In this document: positions 1 through 8,588 of the stretch, piece after piece
How positions within the stretch are numbered: the stretch's first letter is position 1
Layout: the number at the start of each line of letters is the position of its first letter
Source of the DNA: UBA7396 sp964404065
Lineage (GTDB): Bacteria; Patescibacteriota; Gracilibacteria; BD1-5; UBA6164
Direction: 5' to 3'
Length of the DNA: 26,371 nt
NCBI GenBank assembly: GCA_964404065.1
Contig: CAYOIP010000013.1
Location: forward strand, 1 to 26,371
Program-made: the position numbers and the translations under genes
The notes under the pieces: generated by a model
What the model saw: the letters and a program-made list of their open reading frames with translations, nothing else
The model's database searches: none
Told to the model about the DNA's origin: nothing

Positions 1-24
1 TGTAACATATTTTTTAAAGTTAAA

Positions 25-39
25 TGATAATAATTCTCA
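25..39. promoter_or_regulatory. Fur-box-like palindrome
   Basis: The sequence TGATAATAATTCTCA matches the 7-1-7 Fur consensus (TGATAAT-N-ATTATCA) at all but one position. It abuts a possible leftward -10 box (39-44). Such matches occur by chance in AT-rich DNA and no regulated gene is visible, since the downstream gene would lie left of the window. This is therefore only a candidate operator. Confidence 0.22.
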
Positions 40-65
40 TTATAATGAAATAAAAAAATTTTCAA
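39..65 (-). promoter_or_regulatory. Possible leftward promoter leaving the window
   Basis: Read on the minus strand there is TTGAAA (60-65), a 15-nt spacer and TATAAT (39-44). It lies downstream of the ribF-like gene and points out of the window, so it would serve an unseen gene. The short spacer is shared with other candidate promoters in the window. Confidence 0.3.
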
Positions 66-76
66 CATTTTTTTAA

Positions 77-152
77 AAGTCCGGACTCTAGTTTAATCAA
101 CTACATTTAAGTTTAAAATTTTATTTAATCAAATTTTGTTGAGTCCGGACTT
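77..152. repeat. 12-bp inverted repeat with CCGG core, 52-nt loop
   Basis: Two perfect 12-bp arms, AAGTCCGGACTC (77-88) and GAGTCCGGACTT (141-152), are each nearly self-palindromic. The right arm lies inside the last codons of the ribF-like gene (residues LSPDS). The arms resemble those of the compact hairpins at 9223-9250 and 16896-16926 (AAGACCGGTCTC), differing in two symmetric bases, so this may be a member of the same hairpin family with a long loop. No T-run follows on the minus strand, so terminator function is uncertain. Confidence 0.6.
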
Positions 153-895
153 AACAAGTTCTTTTTCAAAATACTTGATTTATAAATTTCTGGTTTATAA
201 GACTCTATTCTAATTATTTGAGTTTTTAGATTATTTTTCAAAATAAAATCTTTTAACAAATAAGTAAATCAAGTTTGATCATATCATAAACAAACTACAT
301 CTGGTTTGTATTTTTCTATAAAATACATAGGATTTTCTTCATTTCAAACAAAAACTGTATCAGAAATTCCAGATTTTTCTACTTCATTTTTTCTTTCTAG
401 TTCATTAAATTTTGGTAAAAATCATTTGATTTTAAAAACGTTTTTGTCTGTTGCAATAATTGTTATAAGTTTATCTCAAAAAATTTTTGCATAATTTAAA
501 AAATATTTATGTCCTTCATGAAAAAAATCAAAAGTTCAAAAAGTCATTACAACTATTTCTTTGTTTTTTGCAAAATCTCTATCTTTTGAAATCTGATTTT
601 TTAGTTCATCTAGTGAAGAAAATTTTTTATTTTCTCTAATTTTATATAAAACATAAATTTCAATTTCTTTAGAGTAAATATCTTCATCAAAATCAAAAAT
701 ATGAGCCTCAAAAAGTTTTTTCTCACTCAAAAAAGCTCAAATTCAAGCATATTTTTTTCAGTCAATAATTATGTTTATTCTATAAGTCCCATCAGAAATA
801 TTTTCATTATTACAGAAAGCATTTGCTGTTGGAAATCATATAGTTTTTCCAAGTTTTTTTCACTCTAAAACTTTTCAGTGTATTTTTTGAAACAT
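125..895 (-). CDS. ribF: Bifunctional riboflavin kinase / RibL-type FAD synthetase, permuted domain order
   Basis: The 256-residue product (TGA = Gly) should phosphorylate riboflavin to FMN and adenylylate FMN to FAD in the cytosol. Residues 1-110 form a riboflavin kinase domain: GKTIGFPTAN (16-25) with the metal/ATP-binding PTAN at 22-25, and the FEAHIFDF segment whose Glu63 matches the family's catalytic Glu. Residues 117-256 form a cytidylyltransferase-fold domain: GTFDFFHEGH with the HxGH motif at 126-129, a KIKG segment, a LGYDQT segment and a late Ser pair (240-241). This resembles archaeal RibL/TagD proteins more than the usual RibF N-terminal domain. Normal bacterial RibF has the adenylyltransferase first, so the order here is reversed. 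The start overlaps the ribH stop by one base (TAATG), implying translational coupling. The domain identities are firm. Whether domain 2 uses FMN rather than another substrate is inferred. Confidence 0.85.
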
Positions 896-1347
896 TATAT
901 TTTCTTTTTTTCAGCTAATAAATTAAGTCAAGCTAAAACGTATCAACTTCCAATTCTCGATGCAACTTGATCTTCATTTTCACAAGTTAAAATTCAGTTA
1001 ATTATAGATATTTCAGGATTTTCTAGAGTTACATTCATGATTCATCTTGCTGATTCTCATGCTACCATATCATAATGAGTCGTTTCTCATCTAATAACTA
1101 CTCAAAAGCAAATTATTAAATCTGGCTTTTGCTTTTCAACTACCAATTTTAATAAAGCAGGAATCTCATAAGCTCACGGAACTAAATATTTTTTAATATT
1201 AGAAAAACCATGTTCATTTAAAAATTTTTCTGATTCATTTTCTAGTCAAGAGGTAAATTCTCTATTAAATTCAGCAGTAACAAAAACTATTTTTGCGTTT
1301 TTATCTATTCAAGAAATATCTTGTAATTGTGTTTTATAATTAGACAT
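895..1347 (-). CDS. ribH: 6,7-dimethyl-8-ribityllumazine synthase
   Basis: The 150-residue product matches the length and motifs of lumazine synthase, which condenses 5-amino-6-ribitylamino-uracil with dihydroxybutanone phosphate in the penultimate step of riboflavin synthesis. Visible motifs are VFVTAEFNRE near the N-terminus, the PGAYEIP loop (57-63), GVVIRGETTHYD (82-93) with the family's catalytic His at 91, and GILTCENEDQ (118-127). Family members assemble as pentamers or 60-mers. The gene follows ribE after about 125 nt that holds a GC-rich hairpin element, and its stop overlaps the start of the permuted ribF. It starts at the first ATG of the frame, with no Shine-Dalgarno sequence upstream. 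Confidence 0.95.
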
Positions 1348-1368
1348 AAAAAATTGGTTATAATGTAA

Positions 1369-1466
1369 CCCCCTCACCCCCGACCCCTCTCCCTCGGGGG
1401 AGAAGGGGAGAAAAATATTTTCCTATATTCACCTCTCCTCCAAAGGAGAGGGGCTAGGGGTGAGGG
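1369..1466. repeat. GC-rich three-hairpin intergenic element (copy 1)
   Basis: This block is strikingly GC-rich in AT-rich surroundings. An outer inverted repeat (1371-1392 with 1445-1466, two mismatches) encloses two small hairpins, CTCCCTCGGGGGAG and CTCTCCTCCAAAGGAGAG. It starts 5 nt after the ribE stop in the direction of transcription and separates ribE from ribH. Its composition suggests a MITE-like or imported repeat. Copies of similar build lie at 15066-15152 and, shortened, at 16351-16386. Confidence 0.7.
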
Positions 1467-1471
1467 CTAAA

Positions 1472-2047
1472 TTAAATTTTATTATTTTTATAAATATATT
1501 TTCCAACAATATCAAATTCCAAATTCACTTTATCTCAAATTTTTAAGGTTCATAAATTTGTGATTTCTTGAGTTATAGGTATAAGTGAAATTGATAAAAA
1601 ATCAGCTCATTCTTGAACAATTGTCAAACTTACTCAGTTTATAGTTATAGATCATTTTGGAATAATGTATTTTGAAAAATCTGGAGAAAAATTAACAAAA
1701 ACTTCTAAAGAATCATCAGAATTTTTTATAATTTTAGAAATCTCTCAAGTTATATCAATATGCCCAGAAACTATATGTCCATCAAGTCTATCTCAAACTT
1801 TCACACATCTTTCAACATTGAAAAAATCTCAAAGCTTTTTTGTAGAAAAATTTGTTAATTTCAAGCTTTCTTCCATTGCAAAAAAACTATATTTTTTATT
1901 ATCAAAACTTGTAATTGTCATACAAGCTCCATCATGAGCTATACTTTGACCTATTTGAAGTGGCTCATCAAACACATTTTCAACTGTAAAATTTCATTTA
2001 TCAATTGCTAAAATTTTAGCTTTTTTTTCTATTATTCAAGAAAACAT
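1472..2047 (-). CDS. ribE: Riboflavin synthase, alpha chain
   Basis: The 191-residue protein shows the duplicated beta-barrel layout of riboflavin synthase, which converts two 6,7-dimethyl-8-ribityllumazine molecules into riboflavin and a pyrimidine returned to lumazine synthase. It opens with MFSGIIE, the conserved family start. Barrel 1 contains SIAHDGACMTIT and ends with the FNVERC and GHIVSGHID segments. Barrel 2 repeats the theme with GSITINGVSLTIV and closes with NLEFDIVGKYIY. The length is slightly below the usual 200-215 residues. The gene lies 65 nt downstream of glutamate dehydrogenase and upstream of ribH and the ribF-like gene, forming a partial riboflavin cluster. The earlier-step genes ribA, ribB and ribD are not in the window. 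Confidence 0.93.
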
Positions 2048-2112
2048 AAAATCATATATAAAATAAAGTGTTTTTATTATAGTAAAATTTCATCAAAATC
2101 AAATTACTTTTT

Positions 2113-3375
2113 TTATATCTCTCCCCTATCTTTCATCGCGTCAAATATTCTTTTCATAGCAATTATATATGCTCAACTTCTTAAGAAAGTTCAGTATTTT
2201 TTTGCTGTTTCATGAACTTGCTTTGCTGACAGAGTAATTTTTTTAAATAATTTTTCATCAACTTCTTCTCAAGACCAATAATAATTTGTATTGTTTTGAA
2301 CTTGCTCAAAATAACTTACAATTACTCCACCAGAATTAGCTAATATATCAGGAATAACTATAATTCAATTCTTAAAAAGTATTTCATCAGCATCTTGAGT
2401 TATAGGCCCATTTGCAAGTTCTAGTATAACTTTAGCTTTTATATTTGAGGCATTTTTAGAAGTAATTTGATTTTCAAGTGCAGCTGGAATAAGTATATCA
2501 CAAGGTAATTCGAGTATTTCCAAAGCTGAGATTTTTTGTCAGTCAGAATAAGCCACAACTGATTTTTTTGATTTTTTTAGATTTTTGATTTCCTCTAAAT
2601 TAACTCATTTATTATTGTAAATTCATCAAGCACTATCAGCTATTCAAACTATTATTGCTCATAAATCTTCAAGCATTTGCGTTACAGTAAGTCACGCATT
2701 TCAAGCTCATTGAATAATTACCTTTTTTCACTTTATATCTATATTTTCAAGTTTTAATATTTCCTCTAAAACAAAAACTCATCCCTGAGCTGTTGCTTTA
2801 TCTCTACCTAAACTTCATCAACTTGAGACTGGTTTTCCGGTAAAACTTCCTGGAGAATATACTCAAACTAACTTTGAATACTCATCCATCATCCAAGCCA
2901 TTATTTTTGGGTTTGTATTTACATCTGGAGCCGGCACATCTATTTCAGGTCATAAATATTTATATAATTCTCTTACATATCATCTAGAAAGTCTTTCAAG
3001 TTCCGTTTGTGATAATTTTTTTGGATCAACTATAATTCATCATTTTCAACCTCAAAGTGGAATGTCAGCAACTGCACACTTAAAAGTCATCCACATAGAA
3101 AGTGCTTTTACTTCATCTCTTGATACATCTGGGTGAAATCTAATTCATCATTTAAATGGTCATCTTGCATCGTTGTGCTGACTTCTAAATCAAGTAAAAG
3201 TCTCAATTCTTCCATCATCCATTTTTACAGGAATATTTATTTCAATAATTCTTCTTGGATGAGAAATTATTTCATATTTATTTTCATCGTCATGACATCA
3301 TTCATACAAATCACAAGATTTTTTAATTTGTTTTCTAGCATTTAAAAATGCATTTTCCATATTTTGCTCTAACAT
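2113..3375 (-). CDS. gdhA: Glutamate dehydrogenase (Glu/Leu/Phe/Val dehydrogenase family)
   Basis: The 420-residue protein has the length and motifs of hexameric glutamate dehydrogenases, which interconvert glutamate with 2-oxoglutarate and ammonium using NAD(P). The substrate domain shows GPFKGGIRFHPDVS (72-85), a conserved MTFKCAVADIPLGGGKGG (96-113) and the catalytic Lys at 111. A Rossmann domain follows, with IIQGAGNAG as the dinucleotide loop, and the later ILIPAALENQIT and ANGPIT segments are typical. Four of the five glycines in GGGKGG are encoded by TGA. Cofactor preference cannot be read with confidence. It is the first gene of the leftward run that continues into ribE after 65 nt. 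An internal Met at residue 6 is an alternative start. Confidence 0.95.
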
Positions 3376-3541
3376 ATTTTCAAAATTAGAAAAATAAAAG
3401 CTATATTTTTTATAGTATTATTACTCTATTATTATTTTTTTTAAAGTCAAATAAAAACTATATTTTTGTATAGTGTTTTTAAAAATTTGATTTATATCTA
3501 ATTATAAATATAAATTAGTAAATATTTTTTAATTTTAAAAA

Positions 3542-4051
3542 ATGAATATTTTATATATTTACATTATTTCAGCAATAATCACTTTTGTGATTTTATTTAA
3601 TTTATTTTTGATATTTTTTGATGATAAATTAAAACTTTTAGAAAAACAAATTATTTCTCTTTTTGAAAAAAGAACAAATTTAATTCCATCTTTATATGAA
3701 ATATCAAAAAAATATTTAACAAAGCATGATGAAGTTTTTTCACAAGTTATGAAACTGAGAAAAGCTGAGTTTTGAAACTATGATGAAAGTTTTTTATTTA
3801 AAATAAACAATGAAATACTTATACATCATGAATTAAATTTTATTTTCAAGGTTATAAATAAACACCCAAAGATTCAAAAGGATGAAAAATTTTTACTTAT
3901 AAGAGACTTATTTTTAGAAGTCAGTGATGAAATATGAAAAAAAATTGATATTTATAAAAAAATGATGGTAAAGTTAAATAAATTATTAAGATTTAAAAAT
4001 TTAACTATAATTTGATTATTTATAAATATAAAGAAAAGAACTCAAATATAA
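3542..4051 (+). CDS. LemA-like membrane-anchored protein
   Basis: The 169-residue protein has one N-terminal transmembrane segment (about residues 4-27) followed by a charged helical region. The stretch LFEKRTNLIPSLYEI (39-53) and the following KHDEVF resemble the LemA family signature, where an R-x-[DN]-LIP-x-L segment follows the membrane anchor. LemA proteins have a short N-terminus and a long extracytoplasmic helical bundle, and their function is poorly defined. The C-terminus here is shorter than usual and basic (KLNKLLRFK to the end). The gene stands alone on the plus strand between divergent gdhA and convergent surface-protein genes, and ends in a strong hairpin. The 166-nt leader region (3376-3541) holds two small AT hairpins and no clear promoter. 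The family assignment is moderate and no function is claimed. Confidence 0.6.
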
Positions 4052-4081
4052 AAAACTTCACTTAAATTAAGTGAAGTTTTT
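4051..4081. terminator. Bidirectional rho-independent terminator
   Basis: AAAAACTTCACTTAA (4051-4065) pairs perfectly with TTAAGTGAAGTTTTT (4067-4081). A-runs and T-runs flank the stem on both sides, so it can work in either direction. It lies between the LemA-like gene (+), whose stop codon it touches, and the LPQTG protein gene (-), which are convergent. Confidence 0.85.
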
Positions 4082-4100
4082 TATATTTTTGTAAAGCAAA

Positions 4101-4760
4101 TTATGCCTTTCTTCTTACAAACATAAATCATAAAGCTAAAATCATAGCTAAAACTATAATCATCATTTCTTTTGTTCAAGTTTGTGGTAACGCTTGAGCT
4201 TCAGTAGCAGCAGTTTCAGTAGTAACTCATGTTAAAGTAGAACCTGTTGATTCAGTTCAAGTCATTGTTTCTACTGGAGCAGCTGTCATTTCTTCTGGAA
4301 TTTCAGTTACAACACCAGCTTCTGGGAAAACTTCTGGAGTAACGAATGTAATCATTCCATCAACTCAATTTTCAATTACATTTCCTTCTTTATCTGAAGC
4401 AAATACAACCACTAAATTATATTCAGTATTAGGAGTTAAAGATTCAACTGAAGTAGCAGTTAATTCATTTGATGCAGATAAAACAAGTCCTGTTAAAGCT
4501 AATTCTCTAGTTTCATCAGCTTTTGGAGTTAATAAAAATTCAAACATTGAAGTATCTTCAATTAAATCTTTAGAAAAAGAAATTTTTAAAGTACTAGCAT
4601 CCACAACATTTACTTCAGTCATAGAAAAACCATATGAAGTTGTTCAAGTAGAAGTAGAACCTGTTTGAGTATCTCCAGAAGCAGCTGACAACTCAGAAAA
4701 AGATAGTCAAATAGTTAAAGCTATAGCTATAGCTAAAACACTTTTTATTTTATTATACAT
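4101..4760 (-). CDS. Secreted Ig-like surface protein with LPQTG sorting-type tail
   Basis: The 219-residue precursor has a signal peptide (MYNKIKSVLAIAIALT, ending near ELSAAS), a Ser/Thr-rich linker, one Ig-like domain (about residues 47-135) and a Thr/Glu/Pro-rich stalk. It ends with LPQTG (191-195), a hydrophobic helix and RRKA. The Ig-like domain, with VNVVDASTLKISFSKDL and LTPNTEYNLVV, resembles the SbsA/Big_5 type also found in the giant protein at 20331. The tail has the three parts of a sortase signal (LPxTG, membrane helix, positive end), and its glycine is encoded by TGA. No sortase gene is in the window, so covalent anchoring is inferred; the tail could instead be only a membrane anchor. 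A clear promoter lies at 4837-4865, giving a leader of about 70 nt. Confidence 0.8.
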
Positions 4761-4836
4761 AAACTAATAAATTAATAAATAAAAATAAATTTGTAAAATA
4801 TTGTAACTTTTTTAGAATATTTTAAATTACGTCTCG

Positions 4837-4865
4837 ATTATACCACATTTTTTACTTATTTGCAA
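4837..4865 (-). promoter_or_regulatory. Promoter of the LPQTG surface-protein gene
   Basis: On the minus strand TTGCAA (4860-4865) is separated by 17 nt from a perfect TATAAT (4837-4842), the best sigma-70-type match in the window. Transcription would start near 4830, giving a leader of about 70 nt. The -35 box ends 8 nt before the start codon of the divergent pilin gene at 4873. Confidence 0.72.
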
Positions 4866-4872
4866 ATCTTTT

Positions 4873-5427
4873 ATGAAAAAAACTTTATCTGGTTTTACCT
4901 TACTTGAGCTTATGGTTGTTGTTGCTATTATATGAATACTAGCAATTTGAGCATCAAATATACAATTTAACCCACAAATAGACAAACAAAACTCACTTTT
5001 ATTCTCAAATGATATTTTTACAAATATAGAAAAAGTTAGAAATAATGCATTATTTTGAAAATGAGTTTGAAGTTGAAGTACACTTACATATCCTGAAAAA
5101 TGGATAATAAATTTAGACACAAATTGAAATGGAAGTATAAGCGCAAAATATTCAAGTTGATGAACAATTTACAATTACAATGATTTCAGAGTTGATTTTT
5201 TAAATCAAAATTCAAAAATTTCTCAGTTAAAATGCTTATCAATTGATAATTTAAATTCTGAAACTTGAAGTTATGTTGATATAGAAATCTCAAAAAATAA
5301 TATAACCTTATCTTGATGTTCTTCACCAAACGATAAAATACTTGAAATAACTACAAACTATAAAGCTTTTACAAATACTATAAAACTAAATACAGTTTCT
5401 TGACTTTTAGAAAAATCTCAGAAATAA
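4873..5427 (+). CDS. Type IV pilin-like protein (prepilin, class III signal)
   Basis: The 184-residue protein starts MKKTLSG followed by FTLLELMVVVAIIGILAIG. This is a type IV prepilin leader: cleavage is expected after Gly7, with Phe8 becoming the methylated first residue and Glu12 the fifth. The hydrophobic helix forms the pilus core or membrane anchor. The rest is a globular head with two cysteines (in LKCLS and SGCSSP) that could form a disulfide loop. Such proteins build type IV pili or pseudopili used for adhesion, twitching or DNA uptake. No prepilin peptidase, ATPase or platform gene is nearby. The gene ends one base before the stop of the convergent flippase gene, with no room for a terminator between them. 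Confidence 0.88.
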
Positions 5428-5428
5428 T

Positions 5429-6952
5429 TTAAATAGTTAAATTTTCATTATCAATAACAACTTTATCTTTCTTGTAATCAAGATATTCTTTTTTGTTTAT
5501 AAAAAATAAAAAAACTACAAATATCAAAGTAATTGGAATTCAATAAACAAAAATATCGAAAATATTTCAAAAACCAAAATTTTTTAAAAAATAATCTCAT
5601 AAAAAATAGATTCAAATAGAAAAAAGTATAACTTTAAAAATATACAAAATATCAAAATTAATTTTCACTATTTTTCTAGAAAAATAGTATAAAAGTCAAA
5701 ACAAAACTATTTGACTAAAAAGAGTTACAAGTGCTGATCCAATAAAACTAAATTTTGGAATCAAAATTATATTTCAAACTATATTAAAAATCGTTATAAA
5801 AATATTTACCCACAAAATAATTTTTTCATTTTTTGATGCTATAAAAACATAATTAAAAAGTGAAGAAATGAAGTAAAATAATAGCACAAATAAAACTATA
5901 AACATAGCATCATAAGAAGTGTAAGTGTAGATATTTTTATCAATATAATCTGGCGTTGCAATAATAGAAATCATCTCTTTTCAAAATAAAATTCAAAAAA
6001 TAACTATCAAAAACGAAAATGAAAATAAAAATTTAAAACTATTATTTATCAAGATTTGTAATTTTTCATATTTATTTTCTTTAAAATATTCACTTAAACT
6101 CGGTAAAATACTATTTAAAAAAAACATTCAAATTACCATCAAAACTTCTATGATTTTCATCGGCAACGAATAAAGAGCTATACTTACATCTGCTTTTGTT
6201 CAAGTTTCAATAAGTGAAATCAAAATTACATCAACTTTGAAATAAACTACACTTAAAAATAAAGCAAATCAATAAGCAAACGAAGTTTTAAAAAGATACT
6301 TCATGTATTCTATATCAAACAAAAGTCTAACTTTTACTATTTTGTTTGCATAATAAAAATTTAAAAAGAAATTTACCATTATTCACAAAAGTCAGCTTAT
6401 CATAATAAGTATAAATGCCATATCAAAGCTAAAAGTTTCAGATTTTGGAAAAACTATAAAAACCACTCATAAAATCAAAAATAAATTTACGATTTTTCAT
6501 AATACAAAAGTAAGAGAGGAAAATTCTATTTTCATATAAGCTTGCATCAAAGACAAAACTGAAGAATTCATCAAACTAAAAACTGAAAAAATTGAAATAA
6601 TAAAAATAGAAATCAAAGAAACTTTTGTGTTATATCCTGGTAAAAATAGTGCTATTAAAATAGATAAAACTATAACTCCAATTCATAAAATAAACCTCAA
6701 ACTCATGACATTTCAAACTATTTTTTCTGATAAGTCTTTATTTTTTGATATTTCTCTAACTGAAATAGTGTAAAGTCACAAATCAGCTAAAAAAGTAAAA
6801 ATTGACAGATAATTATAGATTTTATTGTATTGTCAATACATTTCTGGAGTTAAATATTTCGTCAAAGATGATATTAAAAATATTGAAATTATCGCAGTAG
6901 CAACTTTTGAAAGTATTTGTGAAATAGTATTTGAAGCTATTTTTTTTAACAT
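5429..6952 (-). CDS. Polysaccharide flippase (Wzx/MATE-like, MVF superfamily)
   Basis: The 507-residue, very hydrophobic protein has about 12-14 predicted transmembrane helices. It begins MLKKIASNTISQILSKVATA, the typical opening of O-antigen and teichoic-acid flippases (Polysacc_synt family), and contains the usual YGQYN-like loop after the first helix. These proteins move lipid-linked oligosaccharides across the cytoplasmic membrane for export. The substrate is unknown and no glycosyltransferase genes are adjacent. The start is divergent from the TPR gene, with 63 nt between the two start codons. The stop lies one base from the end of the convergent pilin gene. The family call is confident and the specific substrate is open. 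Confidence 0.85.
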
Positions 6953-6960
6953 AATTAAAC

Positions 6961-6987
6961 TTGTTATTTACTAATTATTTTTATAAT
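6961..6987 (+). promoter_or_regulatory. Candidate promoter of the TPR gene
   Basis: TTGTTA (6961-6966) is followed after 15 nt by TATAAT (6982-6987), 28 nt before the ATG at 7016. It sits in the short divergent region between the flippase and TPR genes. The -10 is perfect and the spacer is shorter than the usual 17. Confidence 0.45.
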
Positions 6988-7015
6988 AGGAAAAATTATT
7001 TAAAAGCAACAAAAT

Positions 7016-8506
7016 ATGAAAAAAATTTTAACTTTAATTATAATTATTTTAATTCTTAGTGTATCTTGATATTTTTGACATAATTATTATCTAAAATCAA
7101 ACCAAAAAATTATCTCAAAAGAATTAGAAAACCTTGAAATAACTTCAAACTCATGAAGTGAAAATTGAAATAAAGTTATCACAAAAAACAAAGATGAAAA
7201 AATAGATATACTTAGAAAAAGATTTTCTTTAAGATGAACTATTGCAAGATGAGATAGTTTTCTTGAATCAAATCAACTAGAACTTGCTAAGAAAGAATAT
7301 TTAAAAGCATTGTTGCAAAATCCAAATGATGAACAAATTATAAAAAAATTGAGTAAAATTTATTTTGACTTAAAAGAATTTGATAAATCAAAAGAAAGTT
7401 ATGAAAAAATAATAAATTTTTTATCTTTAGAAGAAAAGCAAAATTATGTTTTAACTTTACTTTATACGCTTAATTATAAATCTGGAAATGAAGTAAAACA
7501 AACAAGTCAAAAAATAAGAGATTTACAACTTGATAAAGAAATGACTTTTCATTATATAAATGCTATAAATTGTACAATTGACTTTCACTGATGTAAAAAA
7601 AATTATGATGAATTTTTTACTAACAATCCCGAAATAACATTTAGTGATTTAGCAAATATAAAAACTGCAATAGAAAATTATAAAAACTTTCAAAGTAATA
7701 ATTTATATTATAAAGATGCTTTGATTATTTGAGCAATTTTTCAAGATAAAATTTATACAGTTAGTAATATCTTGTCAGAAAATTTATTATCTGGGAAATC
7801 CGATTACAAACCACTTATACTTATAATTTGAAAATGATATTATGAACTTTGAGATTTAGAAAATTCAAAAACTTCTTTAGAAAAATACTATTTTTTAGAA
7901 CCAAATGATGTGAAAATAACTTATATTTTATGAAATATTAGTTTTAAACTAAAAGATTTTGAAAAAAGTAATATTTATTATAATTCAGCTTTAAAAAATT
8001 GATTTGAGCCAAAAGTAGAACTTTTAAGAAAACTTGTTTATAACTATTATCTTTTATGAAATAAAAGGTTGATGTTAAATATTTTTTGACTTTTATTAAA
8101 AGAAGAAACAGCTCAAATAAATGATTTTTCTCTATGAATTTATCATGCAATAATTGAGTGAAAAACTTCTAGTGCTATATTGTGGAGCGAAAAATGATTG
8201 CAAAAATTTAGAAACAAAGATTGATATGAGATATTTTATTGATATCTTTGATGGATAAAAAGAGAAGCCTGAGATCTAGAAAAAGCTTCAGAATATCTAA
8301 AAAAATGACTTTTAATAAATCCAAAAAATCCCCTTTTAACACTAAATATGTGATATTTAGAAAAATCATTATGAAAAAATAGTTTGGCTCTCATGTATTT
8401 CAAAAGAACTATAAATATAAATTGATCTTGAGAATTTTGAGAATTAGCTATAAAAGAAATTCAAGATCTAGAAAATATAATGAAAAATTGAATTAAAAAA
8501 CAATAA
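7016..8506 (+). CDS. Membrane-anchored TPR-repeat protein
   Basis: The 496-residue protein begins with a single hydrophobic segment (MKKILTLIIIILILSVS), either an uncleaved membrane anchor or a signal peptide. It is followed by a Ser/Asn/Gly-rich linker and a long helical region. Several tetratricopeptide-like repeats are visible. One starts at about residue 85, with LELAKKEYLKALLQNPND and FDKSKESYEKI. Others are GDLENSKTSLEKYYFLEPND, FEKSNIYYNSALKN and GDLEKASEYLKKGLLINPKN near the C-terminus. TPR proteins act as scaffolds for protein complexes, often in the envelope. The partner is unknown. Neighbours are a divergent flippase gene and, 82 nt downstream, an unrecognised gene on the same strand that may be co-transcribed. 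Confidence 0.78.
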
Positions 8507-8588
8507 TTTATAAAAATGTAAAGATATAATTATTTGTAAAATAACTAAAATATTTTAATATGTTACCTTAAAATTTAACTTTTAAAAA

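Noticed and set aside
3376..3541. Two small CTATA...TATAG hairpins between gdhA and the LemA-like gene as a regulatory RNA.
   Set aside because: The stems are five base pairs or little longer and AT-rich, with no conserved structure recognised.
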